The notes under the pieces are model-generated. The model searched no databases. It was given only the letters and a program-made list of their open reading frames with translations, and was not told the origin of the DNA. A DNA stretch of 64,000 bases, from positions 1-64,000 of the forward strand of contig CAUYUJ010003884.1 of assembly GCA_963575745.1 (NCBI GenBank), in the 5' to 3' direction. Source of the stretch: Prorocentrum cordatum (taxonomy: Eukaryota; Sar; Dinophyceae; Prorocentrales; Prorocentraceae). Shown here in pieces: positions 54,397 through 64,000 of this stretch; position 1 is the first letter of the stretch; every line of letters starts with the position of its first letter. Both the position numbers and the translations under genes were made by a program.

Positions 54397-56324
54397 ATCC
54401 GCGCGCGCGCCATCGCGCGCGTCACAGCGCGGCCACCCGAAAGAATTTGTGGCCTTGGCGGGAACAGACCCAGCGCAGCGAAAACTAAAGCTGCAATCGG
54501 CGCAACCTCCCCGACTGACAGCGCAGACACCCGCGCTTCCAGAGACGGCAGCGCCACGCGCGGGGTGGGCGCCGAATCGACAGCCCGCGCCGCTCGGGCA
54601 TTCAGAAACTGCTGCAGTCGCGCGCTTCTCCGCCCCCCCAGCGCCGCGCGGGACACCCGGGCACGCCGCGGCAACTCATCGCACGCGCGCGGCGACTCAT
54701 CGCGCGGAAGCGGGCGCGGCACGACCAGAAGCGGGACACGGACCGCCATCTCTTCGTTACGCGCCGCCGCCGCCTCCGTCCGCCGCGTCCACTCCGCCTC
54801 CCGCCGCGCGCAGCGCGACCTCCGAAGCGACGCGCGGCACGCCTTGCGATGCGCTTTCTGCTCGCGCTCCGCCGCCTCCCAGGCGGAATCATCCACGACT
54901 TCCTCCCTGAACACGTCGTGCTCTGCGCGCAAGCTCTCACGCAGCCGGTCCCCCCACTCAACTGATCCCCCCAGCGGCGGGGCGCGCTCCGCGCCCCGCA
55001 CAGACGGAGCCGGGATCGAGGCCACGGCCGCGACAGAAGCCGAGGCCAACGCCGGTGCCCAAGCGGAAGCCAAAACCGGGGCTGGCCTGACAACGTCGTC
55101 AGCTCCAAACCAATCGTCGTCAGCGTCAGTCTCGTCGTCCTTGTCACAATCGCTGGCGGCAGAATCGGAACACTGTCGCGGAAAATTCGCGATAGTTTCC
55201 CCCTCCCAGCGCGCTGCCTCCGAAGAGACACATCCGCACCGAGCGGCCAACGGAGCAGAAGACCCTCGGGAAAAATCGGCGAGGGTATCCCCCTCCGAGA
55301 GCGCCCTTCCCGAAACGCCCGCTCGGCCCAGCAGGCCACGCGCCGGAGCAGAAAACCGTTGCGAACAATTCGCGATAGTTTCCCCCTCCCAGCGCACTGA
55401 CCCAGAGACCTCCCCGCGCCGCACAGCCCGCGCTGGGGCCAAAAACGCCCGCGAAAATTTGGCGAGCGTTTCGTCCTCCCAGCGCAGACCGCAGTCGCGT
55501 CCGCCCACCGCGCCCGCCGCGCCACCGACACACCACGCTTCCGCACATACAGACATTCCCTCCAAACTTTCTTTAATGTAACCCGATGTGATGAACCACC
55601 GAGTCCCCATGGCACCAGGCCAACCCGGAGGGGAACCAGGGCCCGCTTTCGCGGGACTTTCCCCGGCCGCACAGCGTGGCGCGACCAGGCGCCCAGCCGG
55701 AGCTGGGGCTTCCACAACAGCTAGCTGCCAAGGGAGAGGAGACTCCCGAGCGCCCGCTGCATAGGTCCTTTGTTTAGCCTCGGTAGGATCGAGGTTCCCT
55801 TCACTACTATCTTTCTCGGAGAGTGGAGACTCCCGAGCGACTGCCGTGAAGTGTCGATGAACCCCGGCGTGGTTAACCCGGGGGTGTCCGCGCATCGCAC
55901 CCGCGGAGGGAGAGCCGGCATCAACCCAGCATTTCTCTCGATCACTCGAGAGCACAACCGCGTACGCGGCCGAGCCTTCCCCCACAGCGTGCTCGAAAGC
56001 TTCTGCGGGCTCCAGCGTTTCCTCAGATTGCTCTGAGGCACACCCCGAAGGGCGGCCCGGGCAGGAGAGCCCAGGTCTTGAAGAGAGAGGTTCCCGGGTT
56101 CTCACCGGGCACGCCGCAGTCCCCGGAGGGAGCCACAGCTCTGCTGGGCTTTCACCAACTCCCCCACCGCCTCCCGGAGGAAGCAGCAGAAGGTCGTCGC
56201 GGGTTTCCACCGGACGCGCCGCACTCCGCGCAGGGACGCACGACTCTGCTAGGCTTGCACCAGCTCCCCCACCGCCACCCGGAGGCAGCAGCAGGTCCTG
56301 GGCTTTCACCAGGTGCCCCGCCAT
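54397..56324 (-). other. Region upstream of the Helitron genes with a low-confidence 803-codon frame
   Basis: A frame of 803 codons (53,913-56,324) is open on the minus strand but overlaps the start of the accessory gene, has no recognised domain, and in two places only reads through tandem repeats (WEGETIANF-like and PPGGGGG-like peptides). A (CT)n tract lies at about 54,378-54,396. It could be 5' sequence of the element, promoter DNA or a decayed gene. Confidence 0.3.
55175..55490. repeat. Four-copy tandem repeat, about 90 bp period
   Basis: The core GAAAATTCGCGATAGTTTCC then CCCTCCCAGCGC occurs near 55,181 and 55,364, with diverged copies near 55,270 and 55,450 (spacings 86-94). The core is shared with the array at 57,041-57,570. 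Confidence 0.8.
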
Positions 56325-56340
56325 CTCCTGTGAGACAGCA
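56080..56340. repeat. Three-copy tandem repeat, about 100 bp period
   Basis: Each copy has GGTTTYCACCGG-like sequence, CTCTGCTRGGCTT and CACCAACTCCCCCACCGCC, near 56,098, 56,200 and 56,300. Confidence 0.7.
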
Positions 56341-56507
56341 GATCTCCCTCGGGTTAGCCCCGAAGGTAGGCCCCAGAGCCCGCCGCCGCTCCCTGCGGAA
56401 CGACTGCAGACCCCCGGGCCGCGCTAGAAGCTCAAGGCTCCTTGAGCCTAAAGGAAGAGGAAGGAGGAGCGCCTGTGGAGGCTGCGCGGCGGCGGCGGCC
56501 CCCCCCC

Positions 56508-57040
<533 letters not shown>

Positions 57041-57570
57041 AAAAAACCACCGCGAAAAATTCCCGATAGTTTCCCCCTCCCAGCCGCAGCCACAGCCGGA
57101 GCCGCAGCCGCGGCCGCGGCCGCGGCCGCGGCTGGAAGAAAAAAAACACCGCGAAAAATTCGCAATAGTTCCCCCCCTCCCAGCCGCAGCCACAGCCAGA
57201 GCCGCAGCCGTGGCCGCGGCCGCGGCTGGAAGAGGAAAACCACAGCGAAAAAATCGCAATACTTTCCCCCTCCCAGCCGCGGCCAGCCAGCCAGCCGCAG
57301 CCGCGGCCACGGCCGCGGCTTGAAGAAGAAAACCATCGCGAAAAATTCGCGATAATTTTCCCCTCCCAACCGCGGCCGCAGCCGCAGCCGCAGCCGCGGC
57401 CGCGGCCGCGGCTGGAAGAGGAAAACCACCGCAAAAATTGCGATAATTTCCCCCTCCCAGCCGCGGCCGCAGCCACAGCCAGAGCCGCAGCCGCGGCCGC
57501 GACCGCAGCTGGAAGAAGAAAACCACCGCGAAAATTCGCGATAGTTTCCCTCCACCGCGGCCGCAGCCGC
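57041..57570. repeat. Six-copy tandem array, about 93 bp period
   Basis: Each unit has GCCGCGGCCGCGGCTGGAAG, an A run, ACCRCGAAAAATTCGC and GATAGTTTCCCCCTCCCAGC. At 57,337-57,351 the core CGCGAAAAATTCGCG is a perfect 6-bp-stem hairpin. Confidence 0.9.
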
Positions 57571-58226
57571 AGCCGCAGCCTCAAATTTATGTTACATACT
57601 TCATATCATAATCATATGTGATCCTTCGAATGCACAACTACGCTGCTTACTTCGTATCACTCCGCGGCACCTCCTCTCTGCCCACCGCGGCTCCTCCTCT
57701 CTTTGTTTGTAGCCTCCGCGGCACCCCCTCTCTGCTGAGGGGCGGAGGTGGCTCGGGCGGCTGCGGCCTTCGGTTTCGCTGACGAGATGTACTAGAAGCT
57801 CAGGACCTGGGCATCCTTTCTAAGGCCCGTACGGTCCATCTCAGCAACTCTCCATCCCCGCAACACCTCCGGTCCGTCTTACGTTCCGCTCTGGCCCGAC
57901 TTTAGGAAACAGGGCGCCCCCACACGGTCTAACTTGGGACTAGCCCCTTTGACCGTGTGCCGCAACCGTGTTCCCAGGGACGAAGCCTGCCACAGCTCCG
58001 CCCCAGCAGTCTCTGGCAACTGCCCGTACCACCAGTCCTTGGGTCCGGCTCCCGCCAGTTCTTGGGTTGGTCGCCCGCCGGCTTGTGGGTCCGGTCTCCC
58101 CTTAGGAATGGGATTGCTCCCGGGTCCAGTGGCCCGCCAGTTCTCGGGTTGGTCGCCCTGGAATGGGATTTCTCCCTCTCTGCCGTCGGTGAGCAGTTTA
58201 ACGACATGCTCAGGTCAAAATAACCC
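57571..58226. other. Non-repetitive segment with one strong inverted repeat
   Basis: Mostly unique sequence of lower GC at its left edge. CCGCCAGTTCTTGGGTTGG (58,049) is repeated as CCGCCAGTTCTCGGGTTGG (58,132), a local duplication about 83 bp apart. No gene recognised on either strand. Confidence 0.5.
57921..57959. repeat. Inverted repeat CACACGGTC / GACCGTGTG
   Basis: Perfect 9-bp arms at 57,921-57,929 and 57,951-57,959 with a 21-bp loop. Function unknown; it could be a structural RNA stem or an element end. Confidence 0.7.
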
Positions 58227-60430
<2,204 letters not shown>

Positions 60431-61500
60431 CACAGAGAGATAGAAACAAATGCACAGACGCACAGACACACAGACATTGAAGCACAAAGCCCCACACGCA
60501 CACAGACAGACGCACAGAAAGACAGAGACAAAGACAGATCCACAGACAGACAGACACAGAGATATACTGAACTACAGAAACGCAGACACACAGACACAAA
60601 GACGGGCAGACACAAGGATACAGAGAGACACAGACAACCAGTCACAGAGACACAGACACCCAGACAGACACTCTCAGACCCACAAACTCACAGAGACACA
60701 AGCAGACACACACACACACACAGAGACACACGTACACACAGACATACAGGTGCCAGACTGACACCTAGACACCCAGATAGACCGACAGATAGAACACAGA
60801 CACACTGAAAAACTGATAAATTGACACACTGGCACACAGAAACACGGACACCGATACACAAGCAACCAGACATACAGATGGACAAACATAGACACGCGAA
60901 CACTGATATAGACAAACACGCACACGGACCTACAGACACACAGACAGAACACACACACACAAACACACACACAGACACACACACACACACACACACACAT
61001 ACACACACACACAGAGAGACACACAGAGAGAGACACCCAGATACACAGACAACCAGACACACAGATGTAGACACACAGACACACAGACATAGGGGCAGAC
61101 TGCGAGACTGACACCTAGACACAGACAGATAAAACACAGACATACTCACAAACTGAGAATTCACATACTGGCAGAGAGAAACACGACACACAGTCATACT
61201 CTAACAAACAGAGAGAGAGACATACAAACACGAAGCCACACACATACAGAACACAGACGGACAGAACGAATGCGAGACAGAGGCACAGGAACAGACAGAG
61301 AACAGAGACACTCAGGCAGATTTACAGGCACACAGACCAACAGAAAGAAGAAATATACACAGACAGACAGACGCACAGACACACAGACACAGAAACACAG
61401 ACACACGGGCACAGAAAGACAGAAAAGCAGAGAGACACAAGAAAGACACGCAGACATGCTCGAGACCGACATACACAGCAGAGACACACGGACACACGAA
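60431..61500 (+). repeat. CACAGA array, right-hand segment
   Basis: Resumes with GACGCACAGAAAGACAGAG and AGACAGATCCACAGACAG near 60,510-60,555, landmarks that in the left array always follow a GC core. Ends near AGACACACGGACACACG. More degraded than the left part, with a pure CA tract around 60,970-61,010. Confidence 0.88.
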
Positions 61501-62000
61501 AAAAGTTTTGCGGACATAGATCGAGTAGTAGACTCTGTTCATCACTGTACATGTTTCAGCCGAGCGGCCCTGATAATTTGGAATCAGGTTCTGTGCCCTA
61601 GCTCCGTTACAGCACGAGGTAACCATAGAAGACCAAAAACTGTAGAGAACTTGTAAACTACGAATAGTCTTGTGAACAAGCCCGAGTAGTAGACCAAGTT
61701 CAGGCCTCTCGATGTTACGGACGAGTGCACCTGGTGATACTAAATCAGTTCATGTGCGTAACAGCTCTGTAGCTTCTCTGAATCTTGAGTTAAGTACAGA
61801 AAATCAATATCATTCATTTGAATGATTCAACGTATGTGAACAGCTGTACCAACCTAGCTCGAATAGCAGGCCGAGTTCAAACCTCTAGATGGAACAGACA
61901 AACTCTCCTGATGATTATCAATCGGTTTGCACACGTAGCAGCTCTGTAACACTCCGAAATCTGTCCTAAGGTGACTTGAAACAGAGTCGCACCTACCGAC
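61501..62000 (-). repeat. Diverged satellite monomers, inverted
   Basis: Reverse-complement monomer markers near 61,700 (GACCAAGTTCAGGCCTCT) and 61,880 (GGCCGAGTTCAAACCTCT), about 178 bp apart. More diverged than any unit on the left. Confidence 0.75.
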
Positions 62001-62298
62001 CTGAAATTGTGCTAGCAGGCGCGATAACCAACTCCAGCTGCGGGGAATCTGCTTTCTGAACAGCCAGTGGTGAACCGTCCACGCCTAAGAGTGCCTGGAA
62101 GCATTTCTCGAAAATTGATGTTTTACGTGCCGACATGAAGATAGTTCCGCCAAGTGTTTTGATAGTAAAAGTGTAGCTACAGAGCTCATATTTTGACAGA
62201 GAGGCCCTCATGGTCGTTCACAGGTGTGAAAAATCTGCTTTCTCAAAATGAATTGTCAAATATCTTTCAAAAAATGCAAAACCACCCAAAAGTTACCA
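62001..62298 (-). repeat. Module C, inverted
   Basis: Reverse complement of module C: CCAAGTGTTTTGATAGTAAA, TCTGCTTTCTCAAAATGAAT, TGTCAAATATCTTTCAAA. At its left end the usual HP is reduced to GTGGTGAACCGTC (about 62,078). Confidence 0.78.
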
Positions 62299-62358
62299 CT
62301 GGGCGCCGGCGGTGAACCGTCAACCTTGGTTACCGCCGGGGGACTCGTAGAGCTTCCT
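62299..62358 (-). repeat. Boundary hairpin HP17, inverted
   Basis: GGGCGCCGGCGGTGAACCGT, then CAACCTTGGTTACCGCCGGG and ACTCGTAGAGCTTCC. Same loop variant (CCAAGG) as HP3 and HP7. Confidence 0.9.
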
Positions 62359-63263
62359 AGCTCGACTTCAGTTGAGAGAACCGACAGCACCTACCAACAT
62401 TCCGACTCATAGTGAATATTTTTTGACCTGTTAATGCGACAGGCGGACGCGTCTGATGTCTGCGAATCGACTCCTCATTACCACCCCTACAGCCCGAGTT
62501 AAGTGCGGAAAACCGACAGCACCTCTCAGGATGACTCGAACAATACAATAACAAGCACTGTAGCCCCCCTCAGCGCGAGTTGAATGCAGAAAACCGATAG
62601 CACTTCTCAAGATGACTCGACCAATACGAACAATTTTGTGATTCTAGATCGGGCAGCAATCCGAGTTCAGAGCTCTGGATTCGACAGACAAACGCAACTG
62701 ATGAGTCTGAATCAGTTCCTGTAAATATCAGCTCTCTAGCTGTCCTACAGCTCGAGTTAAGTACAGAAAACCGAGAGCGCCTGTCAAGATGACTTGAATA
62801 ATACGAATAGGTTTGTGCACCTAGCTCGGCTAACAGACCGAGTTCAGGCCTCTCGATTCGACAGGCGAACGCGCCTTTTCATTCTACATCGATTAGCTCT
62901 GCCTACCAGCTCTGTAGCTGTCCTACAGCTCGAGTTATGTTCGGAAAACCGTCAGCGTGCATCAAGATGACTCGAAACGACCGATCCCGACACAGTGCTT
63001 TTCGATAGTAATGTTCACCCGATCGAGCTGAGATCAAGATGGCGAGCGGATGCTGATGCGAATATCACCGGAAAAATAATTACTAAGCGGAAACGAATTG
63101 TCAAATTTGGAGACAAAATGTGTGAAACCGAGCAAATTTTGTCAAAAGTTCAGTCGTGATTTTCGAAGCGACTACCTCCAAGCGTTTTCCGAATTACTCT
63201 TAAGCGTCCGCCGCTGCCTCTCAAACTCTACGGAACTTTGCCTTTCGGGCCGGATCACCAAAT
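62359..63263 (-). repeat. Composite satellite unit 9, inverted
   Basis: Reverse complement of a unit-3/6-like composite: it begins with TAGCTCGACTT, has monomer markers near 62,440, 62,660 and 62,850, and ends in a degraded leader (about 62,990-63,200). Confidence 0.78.
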
Positions 63264-63322
63264 GGGCGCCGCGGTTAAACCGTCCAACTTTTCTTTCCGC
63301 CCGGGGGACTCGTAAGCTTCCT
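63264..63322 (-). repeat. Boundary hairpin HP18, inverted, degraded
   Basis: Reverse complement of the GGTAAGAAAGG variant with several indels (GGCGCCGCGGTTAAACCGTC; CTCGTAAGCTTCCTGAC). Counterpart of HP2. Confidence 0.8.
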
Positions 63323-64000
63323 GACAATATATAATGTGGAAAAGAATTTCAGAGAACGACGAGTTTTTCAGCCCAAGCGATTATAGACCTCTCAAGATGA
63401 CTCTAACAAAACAAACGAACAGTTTTCCAATCGAGCTCGAGTATGAAACCGAGTTCAGACCTCTGAATGCGACAGGCGGACGCGTCTGATTCTGCGGATC
63501 GATTCCTGTGATTACCAGCTCTGCAGCCCCCCATACAACCTGAGTTAAGTGCAGAAAGCCGAGAGTACCTCTCATGATGACTCGAATAATACAACAGTTT
63601 CGCGGATCTCGTTCGAGCAGCAGACCGAGTTCCGAGCTCTCGGTTCGACGAACGGACGCGCCTGATGTCTCGAATCGATTCCTGTGACCAGCAGCACTGT
63701 AGCCCTCCCCCAGCACGATTTAAGTACAGAAAACCGAGAGCACTTCTCAAGATGACTCGAACAATACCAATAGGTTCGCGAACCTAGCTCGGGGAGCAGG
63801 CCGAGTTCAGAGCTCTTGATTCAACAGACGAACGCGCCTGATAATTCTCAATCGATTTCTGTGATTATCAGCTCTGTGGCTGCCCTACAGATCGAGTTAA
63901 GTACGAAAAACCGAGAGCGTCTGCTACAATGACTCGAATAATACGAATAGGTTTGCGACCCTAGCTCGGCTAGCAGACCGAGTTCAGACCTCTGGATTCA
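63323..64000 (-). repeat. Composite satellite unit 10, inverted copy of unit 2
   Basis: The reverse complement matches about 1,350-2,030 almost base for base, including the unusual GTCATTGTAGCAGACGCTC and CTCGAACGAGATCCGCGAAA. The window ends inside the unit. Confidence 0.9.

Overview
The window looks like nuclear DNA of a eukaryote with a very repeat-rich, partly GC-rich genome. A dinoflagellate is my best guess: the long genes are intronless, the reverse transcriptase is divergent (core WADN instead of [FY]ADD), and there is a Cys/His finger followed by HGRV-GPIP. This is inference; no spliced-leader, rRNA or tRNA sequence was found. Nearly everything is mobile or repetitive DNA. I see no ordinary host gene.

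Layout. (1) 1-22,580 is a mosaic of repeat modules. The main one is a composite unit of about 1.0-1.1 kb: a leader followed by about five 165-178 bp satellite monomers in fixed order. Other modules are C (about 270 bp), P (about 250 bp, with a 32-bp palindrome) and the short spacers D and E. Modules are separated by an approximately 60-bp boundary element (HP): AGCTCTACGAG followed by a hairpin whose arms are CCGGCGGTAA and TTACCGCCGG. Two copies of a non-LTR retrotransposon (7,192-10,457 and 15,304-17,592) sit in the loop of HP at the same nucleotide. (2) 22,721-37,815 is a CACAGA-rich macrosatellite with GC-rich cores every 1.9-2.9 kb. (3) 37,816-56,324 holds a giant Helitron-like element on the minus strand: one 3,838-codon reading frame with HUH/Y2 Rep, Pif1-type helicase, EEP endonuclease and a ubiquitin-specific protease (USP) domain, preceded by a 1,405-codon frame with zinc-finger motifs. 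(4) 56,324-60,430 is simple and tandem sequence: (TCG)n, an approximately 93-bp array and a 2.2-kb (GAGCCC)n array. (5) 60,431-61,500 resumes the CACAGA array. (6) 61,501-64,000 returns to the satellite/HP system in inverted orientation; the last 0.76 kb is a near-identical inverted copy of about 1,340-2,095.

How the parts relate. The retrotransposon appears to use the HP hairpin as its home site: two insertions in two target variants, plus a paralogous empty site at 20,005-20,064. The HP hairpin closes each module and is followed by CAGT, so the modules may be non-autonomous rolling-circle elements; no shared terminus with the large Helitron was found. The Helitron block appears to sit inside the macrosatellite, since the array stops just after a GC core at 37,815 and resumes at 60,431 in the phase that follows a core.
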